From Kocuria sp. (GTDB taxonomy: Bacteria; Actinomycetota; Actinomycetes; Actinomycetales; Micrococcaceae), in the NCBI GenBank assembly GCA_030524035.1, contig JAUNHG010000001.1:616819-680818 (forward strand): a stretch of 64,000 nucleotides of DNA, written 5' to 3'. Made by a program: the position numbers and the translations under genes. Below are positions 46,044-54,999 of the stretch, one piece after another. The notes beneath the pieces are model-generated. The model did no database searches. It was not told the DNA's origin and saw only the letters and a program-made list of their open reading frames with translations. The number at the start of each line of letters is the position of its first letter. Within the stretch, counting starts at the first letter, position 1.

Positions 46044-46694
46044 TCAGGTCCAGTCCTCGTCGATGATGCTGATTCCGCCCCAGGCTAAACGGAACACCTG
46101 ACGCTGAGCTTCAGCCCGGTCCCCCACAACGGGGTTACGTGCCCAGTATGAGGCACCTGCCTGAGCCATGGCTGTCAGTGAGCGTGAAAGCATCACAGCG
46201 TGGCCTTGGCTCAGTCCAGCGTTCGGCCCCAGCACAGAGCCAATAGCTTCGGCGATGCTCATGTGGAAGTTTTCAAACCGGTCCCGGATTTCCGGATCGG
46301 CTAGCTGATCGGTTTCAAAGATTAAACGGTAAGCCTCTGGGGAATCGGCCACGAAGTCGAAATAGACATTCAGCATGGATTCCACGCGCGTTCGGTTCAC
46401 TGTGCTTGAGCGTAACGCGGTGAGTAGACGGACTCCGAGTTGTTCTAAATTTTCATCGACCAGAGCAAGGTAAAGATCCCGTTTGCCCGGAAAATGCTGA
46501 TAAAGCACGGGTTTGGATACCCCAGCGGCTTCGGCAATTTCATCCATAGAAGCCTTGTGATAGCCAAGATGAGAGAAGGTTTCCAGGGCCACGTTCAGTA
46601 GCTGGGTGCGTCGTTGCTCCCGTGGTAAACGTGTGGATCGGCCAGATCTGGTAGGACGGTCCATTCCGGTGGGGTGAGTGGGATGGTGAGGCAT
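46044..46694 (-). CDS. TetR family transcriptional regulator
   Basis: 216 residues. The helix-turn-helix (about 28-75) reads LLNVALETFSHLGYHKASMDEIAEAAGVSKPVLYQHFPGKRDLYLALV; parts quoted: YHKASMDEIAEAAGVS and LYQHFPGKRDLY. The C-terminal domain contains ADSPEAYRLIFETDQ and a helix that binds an unknown ligand. Start near 46694 is uncertain; an in-frame ATG at 46664 (GMDRPT) also fits. hemA ends 21 bases upstream on the same strand, so the gene may be cotranscribed with it. Target genes unknown. Confidence 0.88.
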   Translation of the reverse strand: MPHHPTHPTGMDRPTRSGRSTRLPREQRRTQLLNVALETFSHLGYHKASMDEIAEAAGVSKPVLYQHFPGKRDLYLALVDENLEQLGVRLLTALRSSTVNRTRVESMLNVYFDFVADSPEAYRLIFETDQLADPEIRDRFENFHMSIAEAIGSVLGPNAGLSQGHAVMLSRSLTAMAQAGASYWARNPVVGDRAEAQRQVFRLAWGGISIIDEDWT

Positions 46695-46715
46695 AGGGTG
46701 CTCCTGATGGCCGGG

Positions 46716-48071
46716 TTAGCCCGCAGCCCGTGGCGCGGCATGTGACAGCCGGGGCTCAGCGGTGGGAGATGGTGCGTAGGAATCAGCAGCGGTTGCAGAT
46801 TCCTGCGTTTCGGACGTCTGGGCTTGCGGCGCGGGGATGGTGATACCAAACAAGGCTTCCAGACCCGTCAGGTAGTCGTCAGCGCGGCCTTCTTCGGCAA
46901 GCTGTCGGGCACGGACCGTGGGTTCGTGCAGCAATGACTTGATGATGCGACGCATGGCAAAAGCCACTTGGTCGTGGGAACCCGCGCACCCGTGGTGCTG
47001 TCGAATTTTTTCGAGTTCTTGTTCCAACACGCCCATGGTGTGCTGTCGCAGAGCAACAATCGCGGCATCCATATCCCGGGCTGTGCGCCGATGATCGAAG
47101 CGGTGGGCAGCTTGCTCCACCATGCGTTCAGCGGCTTCGACGGAGTCGCTGGTTTCTTCCGGGGCGGCTAATTTCACGGACTCTAGGGTGATGACTTCGA
47201 CGTGTTCTACATCTGCCGCTGCGGGATCAAAATCCCGAGATAGTGCCAGGTCCACCACAGTGAGGGGATGCGACGGTAAATCTTCGGCGGGGATGGGTTT
47301 CGAACCACCGGAGCACCCTATAACGACGTCACACCGCTCCAGCGCGGCGTCTAGCTGGTCAACCGGTACAGCAACCCCGCCCCGGTTGACGGTGAATTGC
47401 TCAGCACGCCCAGAGGCGGAATACACCTCAATATCGGCACAGCCCCGATCACGCAATGCGGCCATGGTTGCTCCGGCATAGGCTCCGGTGCCGAACAACA
47501 ATGTGCGGCGTTGAGGCCACTGACCTGCGGTGACATCATCGGCTAGGTCGAGGGCTACGGAGACGATCGAACGTCCGCGCTCTCCCAAACTGGTGTGGGC
47601 GCCAACTTCCCGGGCAGTATGCGCAGCTGCTTCAAAGAGGCGAATGAGCTCTCCGCTTGCAGTGCCTGCTTTTTGGGCATCGGTTAAAGCGCGACGTACC
47701 TGTCCTGTGATCTCCCGCTCACCAACCACCGCAGAGTCCAGCCCGGACACCACGGTGAAAAGGTGGCGGGTAGTTTCTGCTTCGTGAAGCAGCTGTATGT
47801 CATGTGCCACGTCTTGAGGGTCGAAGCCCGCACGGTGAGCCAACTGCTCAATCAGTTCGGCACCAATCCGATGCACAGCGGCGGGATGTGCCGCAGTGTG
47901 TGACACATCCCCATAAAGTTCCAGTCGGTTGCACGTGGATAGCGCCACAACACCGTCAAGCAGCCCGGAATGAACAACATCGGCGGGCAGCCCAACAGCA
48001 CCGTCTGCCAGGCGGGCAACGGTTGTCAGATCAACATCGCGGTGTGAAGCCACCAGAGAAAAGAGCACCAC
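46716..48071 (-). CDS. hemA: Glutamyl-tRNA reductase HemA
   Basis: Reduces glutamyl-tRNA to glutamate-1-semialdehyde, first committed step of the C5 haem pathway. 451 residues from GTG 48071, giving MVLFSLVASHRDVDL as in relatives; the frame is open further to 48425 without similarity. Catalytic Cys47 lies in LSTCNRLELYGD; NADPH site LLFGTGAYAGATMAAL; the C-terminal dimerisation helix ends GLEALFGI, then a disordered Pro/Ser/Ala tail of about 45 residues. TACGAT lies 9 bases before the GTG. Divergent from hemE; the two share a 169-base control region. Confidence 0.92.
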   Translation of the reverse strand: MVLFSLVASHRDVDLTTVARLADGAVGLPADVVHSGLLDGVVALSTCNRLELYGDVSHTAAHPAAVHRIGAELIEQLAHRAGFDPQDVAHDIQLLHEAETTRHLFTVVSGLDSAVVGEREITGQVRRALTDAQKAGTASGELIRLFEAAAHTAREVGAHTSLGERGRSIVSVALDLADDVTAGQWPQRRTLLFGTGAYAGATMAALRDRGCADIEVYSASGRAEQFTVNRGGVAVPVDQLDAALERCDVVIGCSGGSKPIPAEDLPSHPLTVVDLALSRDFDPAAADVEHVEVITLESVKLAAPEETSDSVEAAERMVEQAAHRFDHRRTARDMDAAIVALRQHTMGVLEQELEKIRQHHGCAGSHDQVAFAMRRIIKSLLHEPTVRARQLAEEGRADDYLTGLEALFGITIPAPQAQTSETQESATAADSYAPSPTAEPRLSHAAPRAAG

Positions 48072-48240
48072 AGTGGGGCAATCGTAACCCGTATTAGAGG
48101 ATCTGTTGGCCATCGAAGGGGTAAATCCGCACGTCGTTGCCCTCAATCCGTGTTTGCATACGCTCGAAGAGAAAAGACATACGCCCGCCGCTGACGAGGC
48201 GTCGTCAAACTCCACCGCCGTGCTTGGCACAATGGCCGTG

Positions 48241-49389
48241 ATGACTACTGCACCCCAATCCACCGGACACAGTGACGTGACCGATGCCTTAAATCCTGCC
48301 GGCTTTCGCCAGGGTTTCCACAACCTCCCGCCGCAGCACCCACTGCGGACTGGTGCCACTCTGGACTCCCCAGTGCTCCAAGCCCTCACTGCACGCACTC
48401 CCGCACACCCTCCGGTGTGGTTCATGCGTCAGGCGGGTAGATCCCTGCCGGAATACCGCGCAGCACGCCAAGGCAACGCCATGCTGGATGCTTGCTTAAC
48501 CCCGGACCTTGCGGCAGAAATCACAGTGCAGCCCGTGCGGCGTCACGCGGTGGATGCGGGGATTTTCTTCTCGGACATCGTGGTGCCGTTGCGGTTAGCC
48601 GGGCTGGATGTGGACATTGTTCCGGGGCAAGGTCCTGTGCTTTCCCGGCCGATCCGTACTGCCAAGGACGTCGCAGAACTGCCGGAAATTGACGACGCCG
48701 CCTGGGAACCGATCCGACGCGCCGTCGCCTTGGTGGTGGCTGAATTAGGGTCCACACCACTGATCGGTTTTGCCGGTGCCCCGTTTACGGTGGCTGCCTA
48801 CATGGTGGAAGGTGCCCCCTCCCGCGACCACCTGCTGCCGCGTACCATGATGCACGCCGATCCCCACACGTGGGAAGCGCTCGCGGACTGGGCGGCTCGC
48901 GCCTCGGGGGCTTTCCTGAAAGCGCAGGTGGAGGCTGGGGCATCCGTTGTTCAGCTTTTTGATTCCTGGGCGGGGTCATTATCTGTGCGCGATTACGTGG
49001 ACCACGTGGTGGGGCACTCCGCCACCGCATTGGCGGCTGTAGCAGACACTCCGGTGCCGCGCATTCATTTCGGCACGGGCACCGGAGAACTTTTAGTGGC
49101 CATGCGGGACGCCGGGGCCGAGGCGGTGGGTGTTGACCACCGGATCCCGTTGGAGGAAGCTAACCGGCGGCTTGGTGGGCGTACGGTATTACAAGGCAAC
49201 ATCGATCCCGCTTTGCTGGCGGCACCACGGGACGTTTTGCACCGTCATGTGGACGACGTTCTACGCGGCGGGTCTACGGCCCCGGGGCACGTGGTCAACT
49301 TAGGACACGGAGTTCCGCCGCACACGGATCCTGCGGTCCTCACGGAGCTCGTCAGCCATATTCATAACAGCCAGATATCCGCACGCTAA
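48241..49389 (+). CDS. hemE: Uroporphyrinogen III decarboxylase HemE
   Basis: Decarboxylates uroporphyrinogen III to coproporphyrinogen III. 382 residues from ATG 48241. Signatures: PVWFMRQAGRSLPEYR (active-site Arg), FFSDIVVPLRLAG, GFAGAPFTVAAYMVEG and DHRIPLEEAN. About 30 disordered residues precede the conserved part. ATG 48232 is an alternative. CACAAT lies 7 bases before ATG 48241, a possible -10 for a leaderless transcript. First gene of hemE-cgoX-chdC-cpfC-hemC-hemD-hemB-hemL. Confidence 0.95.
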   Translation: MTTAPQSTGHSDVTDALNPAGFRQGFHNLPPQHPLRTGATLDSPVLQALTARTPAHPPVWFMRQAGRSLPEYRAARQGNAMLDACLTPDLAAEITVQPVRRHAVDAGIFFSDIVVPLRLAGLDVDIVPGQGPVLSRPIRTAKDVAELPEIDDAAWEPIRRAVALVVAELGSTPLIGFAGAPFTVAAYMVEGAPSRDHLLPRTMMHADPHTWEALADWAARASGAFLKAQVEAGASVVQLFDSWAGSLSVRDYVDHVVGHSATALAAVADTPVPRIHFGTGTGELLVAMRDAGAEAVGVDHRIPLEEANRRLGGRTVLQGNIDPALLAAPRDVLHRHVDDVLRGGSTAPGHVVNLGHGVPPHTDPAVLTELVSHIHNSQISAR

Positions 49390-49435
49390 CCGGTGAAAAT
49401 TTACCGACCTGCCATATCCGGAGAGGAGTGTTGAG

Positions 49436-50941
49436 GTGACGACCACCTCCGGCGGAAGCGTTTCTTCCTCTGTTCCCTACAAGCCACGTACTGCACTGGT
49501 TGTGGGTGGTGGTGTGGCCGGGCTGGTTGCTGCGCGGGACATGGCTGCTGCGGGACTGCGGGTGACGTTGGTGGAGGCTCGCCCTCAGTTTGGTGGCGCG
49601 GTGGGATCACACTTGGTGAATAACACCGTGTTGGATTCGGGTGCGGAGTCTTTTGCAACGCGAACTGATGACGTTTCTGCACTGATTTCTGAACTTGGCT
49701 TGAGTCACCGTGTGTGTACGCCTGATCAGGCCGGTTCTTGGGTGTATCTCCCCGACGGCCCCCGGCCTAGTGAACGTTCGGGGGTTCTGGGGATCCCCGG
49801 TGATTTGGACACTCCTGGGTTGCGCCAAACCTTGGGGCGCTACGGCTGGTGGCGGGCCACACAGGACCTCAAACGTCCGGCACGCATTGGAGCTCAGGCC
49901 ACCACCGTGGGTGGTTTGGTGCGGGCGCGTATGGGATCTGCTGTGGTCGATAAACTCGTTGCCCCTTTTACCCTGGGTGTTCATTCCCTACACCCGGATG
50001 ATTTGGATATTGATGCGGTTGCCCCCGCATTGCGGAACATGCTGCGACGCACCGGTTCCTTGACAGCTGCCGCCGCAGCCTTGCGCGAGGCCACACCCGC
50101 CGGTCAAAACGTGGCCAGTTTGACCGGCGGTATGAACACATTGACGGAGGCGCTGGTCCGGGATCTCACCCGCCGCGGGGTCAAACTCGTCGCAGGGTAT
50201 GACGTTCTCGCTTTGGATCGTGACCCTCGCCGCGAAGGGTGGATGGTGCTCCAGCGGCAACCGGAATCCGGGGATAAAACAGCGATTGCACGGGGTGAAT
50301 TGTTGGTGATGGCCGCGGGTGGTAACAGTGCTATCCGTTTGCTCTCTGGTGCTAACCCTGATTTTTCTCAGTTACAACCGGAACCCAGCCCCCGCGTGGC
50401 GTTGGCCACCCTGGTGGTTCGTAATTCCGCGCTTGATGCCGCCCCACGAGGAACGGGAATTTTGGTCTCACCGGATGTCAAACACGTCCGCGCCAAGGCG
50501 ATGACCCATTCCACGGCTAAATGGAAATGGTTGCGGGACGCTTTGCCAGCCGGTGACCATGTGTTGCGTTTGTCCTATGGGAGCGGCGGGCGGCAATCAC
50601 AGAACACGGACCCTGAATTGACGCTGAGCGATGATCAGCTGGTCACCTTGGCTCTGCGGGATGCTTCCGCTTTGTTGGGAGTTCGCCTGCGCCCGAAAGA
50701 ACTGATTGATGCCGATGTGGTGCGGTGGGAACAGACCCTGACCCGGCCTTCAGTGGGACATTCCGAGCGGGTGTTGAAGGTTCGTGAAAAAGCGGCTGAC
50801 CTGCCCAGCACCGTGGCGGTAGGGGCTTGGTTGGCTGGAACCGGTCTGGCCGCCGTCGTGGCAGATACCCGAGCCCAGGTGGCTGCTTTGCTGGCCAGCA
50901 GAGGAGTGCACCCACCAATAATGGATCAACAAGGACGATAA
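49436..50941 (+). CDS. hemY: Coproporphyrinogen III oxidase CgoX (HemY type)
   Basis: FAD-dependent oxidase of 501 residues forming coproporphyrin III from coproporphyrinogen III (called HemY, HemG or CgoX; here the neighbouring ChdC indicates the coproporphyrin route). FAD site VGGGVAGLVAARDMAAAGLR and acidic ribose-binding LVEARPQFGG; family regions LVNNTVLDSGAESFATRT, LVAPFTLGVHSLHPDDLDID and the C-terminal FAD contact VGAWLAGTGLAAVVADTRAQ. GTG 49436 has GGAGAGGAG upstream. Confidence 0.93.
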   Translation: MTTTSGGSVSSSVPYKPRTALVVGGGVAGLVAARDMAAAGLRVTLVEARPQFGGAVGSHLVNNTVLDSGAESFATRTDDVSALISELGLSHRVCTPDQAGSWVYLPDGPRPSERSGVLGIPGDLDTPGLRQTLGRYGWWRATQDLKRPARIGAQATTVGGLVRARMGSAVVDKLVAPFTLGVHSLHPDDLDIDAVAPALRNMLRRTGSLTAAAAALREATPAGQNVASLTGGMNTLTEALVRDLTRRGVKLVAGYDVLALDRDPRREGWMVLQRQPESGDKTAIARGELLVMAAGGNSAIRLLSGANPDFSQLQPEPSPRVALATLVVRNSALDAAPRGTGILVSPDVKHVRAKAMTHSTAKWKWLRDALPAGDHVLRLSYGSGGRQSQNTDPELTLSDDQLVTLALRDASALLGVRLRPKELIDADVVRWEQTLTRPSVGHSERVLKVREKAADLPSTVAVGAWLAGTGLAAVVADTRAQVAALLASRGVHPPIMDQQGR

Positions 50942-50944
50942 GAG

Positions 50945-51682
50945 ATGAACTCAGAGGAACACGACACCCCAGCAACCACGCACACTGCGTCTGAGCCTTC
51001 TGCGGGGGCACCAGCCGAATACTGGGCTGTATGGTCTGTTTATGCCCGGAATATAGACCATCAGCCGTTAGATGCCGACCACGAGCGGGCGGCCATAGAC
51101 CAGTTCGACGCGCTTGTCGCACAGCTGGGTGAGCAGGGGGTGACGCTACGGGGAACATACGACGTTTCCGGACAGCGTCACGACGCTGATGTCATGGTGT
51201 GGCTACACGGTGATAACCCCCAGGCCCTGCAAGCAGCGTTGCGCAGCATGCGCCGTACGGATCTGATGAATGGAACGCATCAGGTGTGGTCCGCCATGGG
51301 GGTGCATCGCGACGCCGAATTCACACACAACCATTTGCCGTCCTTTGCGCGAGGCACACAGCCAGGGGCGTGGTTGTGCGTGTATCCGTTTGTGCGTTCC
51401 TACGAGTGGTACTACATGAATGATCAGCGTCGTTCAGAAATGCTAAAAAATCACGGCATGAAAGGCCGTGATTACCCCCAGGTGCAACCAAATACCATTG
51501 CCTGTTTTGGTCTCAATGATTACGAGTGGTTGTTGGGTTTGGAAGCTCCAGAATTAGTGGATCTAGTGGATGTGATGCGCCACTTCCGTAATACAGAAGC
51601 CCGGTTGCATGTTCGCGAAGAAACGCCGTTTTACACAGGCCGTCGAATGAATACTGCAGAACTTGTGGAGGTTCTCCAATGA
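50945..51682 (+). CDS. hemQ: Coproheme decarboxylase ChdC (HemQ)
   Basis: Final step of the coproporphyrin route: decarboxylates iron-coproporphyrin III to haem b. 245 residues, chlorite-dismutase-like fold. Actinobacterial signature FVRSYEWYYMNDQRR (catalytic Tyr region), NTIACFGLNDYEWLLGLEAP and MRHFRNTEARLHVREETPFYTGR with the proximal His region. An acidic/Thr-rich N-terminus of about 25 residues precedes the domain. It begins 3 bases after hemY and overlaps hemH by 4. Confidence 0.95.
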   Translation: MNSEEHDTPATTHTASEPSAGAPAEYWAVWSVYARNIDHQPLDADHERAAIDQFDALVAQLGEQGVTLRGTYDVSGQRHDADVMVWLHGDNPQALQAALRSMRRTDLMNGTHQVWSAMGVHRDAEFTHNHLPSFARGTQPGAWLCVYPFVRSYEWYYMNDQRRSEMLKNHGMKGRDYPQVQPNTIACFGLNDYEWLLGLEAPELVDLVDVMRHFRNTEARLHVREETPFYTGRRMNTAELVEVLQ

Positions 51683-53028
51683 GTCATGACCACACCCAGG
51701 ACAACACCGCTGATCAGGAGGTTCTGGTGCCGTCTACTGTGCCTGTTCCTACGGGGGAACAGTTGAGGCAGTTGGCTGAACGTGGCGGTGCAGAAGCTGC
51801 CGCTGGGCGTGCCCAAGAATCCTCGTCCGTGCTGAGTCAAGCTCGCGCGGAAAGCCCTCAAGAATGGGACGCCGTGGTGCTGTCGAGCTTCGGGGGTCCT
51901 GAAGGGCAGGAAGACGTTATCCCGTTCTTGCGTAATGTGACTCGTGGGCGCGGTATTCCGGATGAACGGTTGGAAGAAGTCGCCACACATTACCGCCACC
52001 ATGGGGGAGTTTCCCCTATTAATCAGCAGAACCGTGAACTACGGGCAGCGCTGGAACACCACATGCGCGAACGGGGTATTCATACCCCCTTGGTGTGGGC
52101 CAACCGAAACTGGGACCCCTACGTGGCGGATGTACTGCGGGATTTGCACAGCCAGGGTAAGGACCGAGTTCTGGTGCTGACCACGTCGGCTTTTTCCGGG
52201 TATTCCTCGTGTCGTCAGTACCGGGAAGATTACGGTGTGGCACTAGCAGAAACCGGGCTGAGCGATGCCATGACGGTGGCGAAAATTCGTCAGTATTACG
52301 ATTCCGAAGGGTTTTTAATTCCCTTTGTAGAGGGCCTGGAAACCGCTTTACAGACCATAGACGCTGATGCCGGTGCCTCCGATGGGCCGGTTCGGATCCT
52401 CTTTGCCGCTCACTCTGTGCCGGACGTTGATGCTTTGGCGTCTGGACCCGAACAAATGCGTGATCAATTTGTCAGTGGCTCAGCTTATGTGCATCAGCTG
52501 TTGGCGGCCTCACGATCGATTATGGAACGGCTGACACAGCGTGTGGGCCAGGTGCCCGAGTGGGAACTGGTGTTTCAGTCCCGTTCGGGGTCCCCCCGAG
52601 TTCCGTGGTTGGAACCCGATGTTAACGATGCTATTGAGCAGGCCGCTGCACACGGGGTTTCCGGGGTGATTGTGGTGCCAATTGGTTTCGTGTCTGATCA
52701 CATGGAAGTGATCTGGGACTTGGATACTGAAGCAGCGGAAACAGCGGATGAACACGGCTTGGCGTTCATCCGTACCCCCACGCCGGGGACCCACCCGGCG
52801 TTTGTCCACGCCTTGGTGGATTTGATTGAACAACGCATGGTGGGCCGTGACGCCGCCCCCCGAATTTCTGCGTGTGCCGACGCCACGTGGTTTGACACCT
52901 GCGCGGCGGAATGTTGCGTGAAGGTGCTGCGCGGTGCCACAGAACCACGTCCAACAATCGCTCAACGGCAGCCCCAAGCTCCCTTGCAAGTGGGGGTTGA
53001 CGACACTGCCGCGGTGATCCACGCGTGA
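51679..53028 (+). CDS. hemH: Coproporphyrin III ferrochelatase CpfC (HemH)
   Basis: Inserts ferrous iron into coproporphyrin III. 449 residues, about 60 longer at the N-terminus than typical: the fold starts at WDAVVLSSFGGPEG (about 63-76), after a polar, Ala/Glu-rich extension. Catalytic His is in FAAHSVPDVDAL. The C-terminus carries CADATWFDTCAAECC, which with Cys in YSSCRQYRED fits the [2Fe-2S] cluster ligands of actinobacterial ferrochelatases. Starts on an ATGA overlap with hemQ and ends on an overlap with hemC. The order CgoX-ChdC-CpfC groups all three coproporphyrin-branch enzymes. Confidence 0.94.
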   Translation: MSHDHTQDNTADQEVLVPSTVPVPTGEQLRQLAERGGAEAAAGRAQESSSVLSQARAESPQEWDAVVLSSFGGPEGQEDVIPFLRNVTRGRGIPDERLEEVATHYRHHGGVSPINQQNRELRAALEHHMRERGIHTPLVWANRNWDPYVADVLRDLHSQGKDRVLVLTTSAFSGYSSCRQYREDYGVALAETGLSDAMTVAKIRQYYDSEGFLIPFVEGLETALQTIDADAGASDGPVRILFAAHSVPDVDALASGPEQMRDQFVSGSAYVHQLLAASRSIMERLTQRVGQVPEWELVFQSRSGSPRVPWLEPDVNDAIEQAAAHGVSGVIVVPIGFVSDHMEVIWDLDTEAAETADEHGLAFIRTPTPGTHPAFVHALVDLIEQRMVGRDAAPRISACADATWFDTCAAECCVKVLRGATEPRPTIAQRQPQAPLQVGVDDTAAVIHA

Positions 53029-54092
53029 CGTCCGATGGGTCGCGCCCCCGCATCGGGGCCGTGGTGCGCATAGGTACCAGGGGGTCTGCGCTGGCCACAA
53101 CACAAACCGGGCATGTTGCGGCTGCTTTACAGGCAGAAGGTGCCGGTGACTATGAGGTGCGGATCATCCGCACTGAAGGGGACGTGAACACCGGGTCGCT
53201 AGCGTCGTTGGGTGGTACCGGAGTGTTCGCGGCCGCATTGCGGCATGCCTTGATGGAGGGGCAGGTGGATCTCGCGGTGCATTCCCTGAAGGATCTGCCT
53301 ACGGCCCCTCATCCGGGGTTGGCGATTGGGGCGGTTCCGGTGCGTGAAGATCCTCGGGATGCTCTGTGCGCCCGGGATGGTTTGACTTTGGCGCAGCTGC
53401 CGCATGCAGCCAAAATTGGCACAGGCTCGCCACGACGCGCAGCGCAACTATTGGCGGTTCGTCCTGATCTGATGGTGGTGGAGATCCGCGGTAACGTTCC
53501 CACCCGATTAGCCCGGGTGGCTGGCTACGATTCCGCCGGTCCCGGCGACTTAGACGCCGTGGTGTTGGCCAGCTCCGGATTACGGCGGTTGGGATGTGAA
53601 CACTACGTTACGGAATACTTGGACCCCTCTGTCATGCTGCCTGCACCGGGACAAGGCGCTTTAGCGTTGGAGGTCCGTGCTCATCTTCTGCGAGCCGACC
53701 CCGGCTTGGCCGCCCAGGCCTTGGGCGCTTACGGGGAACCCCCAGAACTCAACACCGTGGTGCAACGGTCCGGACAAGCTGAGATGGAGAACAACCTGTT
53801 ACGGGCGCTAGGCCGGGTGAACCACAGCGAATCGCGCTGCGCTGTCAGCGCTGAGCGGGCGGTACTGGCGCGTCTGGAGGCAGGTTGCGCTGCCCCGGTC
53901 GGTGCCCTGGGTCAGGTGCAGGACGGTCTGCTGGTTTTGGATTGTGCCGTGGTTTCCCCGGATGGCAGTCGTGTGCTGCGTCGTACGGAAGCTTCCGACG
54001 AAATTTCGGTGGATGCCGCCCGTGAATTGGGCCGCCGTGTGGGTGATGGTCTGTTGACTGATGGTGCAGCAGAATTGGTGGGGCTACGCTGA
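53025..54092 (+). CDS. hemC: Hydroxymethylbilane synthase HemC
   Basis: Porphobilinogen deaminase, 355 residues, joining four porphobilinogens. VRIGTRGSALATTQT start of the fold, HSLKDLPTA with catalytic Asp region, GTGSPRRAAQLL, EIRGNVPTR, and Cys288 (RLEAGCAAPVGAL) carrying the dipyrromethane cofactor. A segment around 225-260 (GAYGEPPELNTVVQRSGQ) is an insert not present in the E. coli enzyme. Start GTG 53025 overlaps hemH by 4 bases; hemD begins at 54094. Confidence 0.94.
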   Translation: MTSDGSRPRIGAVVRIGTRGSALATTQTGHVAAALQAEGAGDYEVRIIRTEGDVNTGSLASLGGTGVFAAALRHALMEGQVDLAVHSLKDLPTAPHPGLAIGAVPVREDPRDALCARDGLTLAQLPHAAKIGTGSPRRAAQLLAVRPDLMVVEIRGNVPTRLARVAGYDSAGPGDLDAVVLASSGLRRLGCEHYVTEYLDPSVMLPAPGQGALALEVRAHLLRADPGLAAQALGAYGEPPELNTVVQRSGQAEMENNLLRALGRVNHSESRCAVSAERAVLARLEAGCAAPVGALGQVQDGLLVLDCAVVSPDGSRVLRRTEASDEISVDAARELGRRVGDGLLTDGAAELVGLR

Positions 54093-54093
54093 C

Positions 54094-54999
54094 GTGGCTC
54101 ACCACAGTCGTTGTTTGGACGGTGTGCGGGTGCTGGTGACTCGGACGCCGGAGCGTGCCCGTGATTTTGCTGATGCGGTGGTAGCTGACGGTGGCAGCGT
54201 CGTTTTCGCCCCCATGCGGCAAGCAGCAGCACTAGAAGACCCCCGACACCAACAGTTGATCGAGCAGTTAAACTACGTGGCTGCCGCCGCTGCACCGGAT
54301 TGGTTGGCGGTGACCTCCGTGAATACAGTGCTTGCCTTATGCCAGGCACTGTCCATGGAGGCTGTTGGTGACTCGAGTTCTCCGATGGCCTCCTTAGGGG
54401 ACTGGGTAAGGCCAGCTGTTGCGAGGGGTTTGCGGGTCGCTGCCGTGGGGGCCGCCACTGCACATGCCTTGGAGCATGCCGGGGTGCGCGTGGACCTGGT
54501 GCCTCCAGCCCAAGACTCTTCCGCGCAAGGTCTGGTGCAGGTTTGGCCGCAGCCACCACAACACGTATGTTCTGAAGCCACGGTGTACTTGCCACAGTCC
54601 GAGATAGCGCGCAGCACCTTACGGGACGGGTTGGTGCGTCGCGGATGGGCAGTGCACACGGTTACCGCTTACCGGATGGTTCCGTGGCCAGCTGCTCTGC
54701 CTCTGTCCAGTCCTACCGCCCCCGCTGGTGAGCGGCTATGGAGCCCCGAAGAAGCCCGCAGGCATGTGGCATCCGGGGCAGTGGATGTAGTGGTGGCCAC
54801 GGCGCCGTCACTATTGCGGGAACTGCTGCCCACCCCCAATCCGGCGGAGAGGCTGAACAACATAGCGTTTGTGGCCATGGGCGAAGCCACTCGGCGAACA
54901 GCCGAAGCGTTGGGGGTGACTGCCTACGCAGCCGTTACACCGAACACCGATGGCCTGCTGCAGGCCGTGAAAACAGCCGTGAAGGAGCATCGGGCATGA
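54094..54999 (+). CDS. hemD: Uroporphyrinogen III synthase HemD
   Basis: Cyclises hydroxymethylbilane with inversion of ring D. 301 residues; the family is poorly conserved and shows mainly as two alternating alpha/beta domains: GVRVLVTRTPERARDFADAV at the start, PDWLAVTSVNTVLAL, VAAVGAATAHALEHAGVRVD, GWAVHTVTAYRM and FVAMGEATRRTAEALGV. GTG 54094 follows the hemC stop by one base. Assignment leans on position between hemC and hemB as well as on these motifs. Confidence 0.88.
   Translation: MAHHSRCLDGVRVLVTRTPERARDFADAVVADGGSVVFAPMRQAAALEDPRHQQLIEQLNYVAAAAAPDWLAVTSVNTVLALCQALSMEAVGDSSSPMASLGDWVRPAVARGLRVAAVGAATAHALEHAGVRVDLVPPAQDSSAQGLVQVWPQPPQHVCSEATVYLPQSEIARSTLRDGLVRRGWAVHTVTAYRMVPWPAALPLSSPTAPAGERLWSPEEARRHVASGAVDVVVATAPSLLRELLPTPNPAERLNNIAFVAMGEATRRTAEALGVTAYAAVTPNTDGLLQAVKTAVKEHRA

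Noticed and set aside
48106..48240. N-terminal extension of HemE to 48106 and of HemA to 48425
   Set aside because: The two extended frames would overlap on opposite strands through the divergent control region and have no family similarity.
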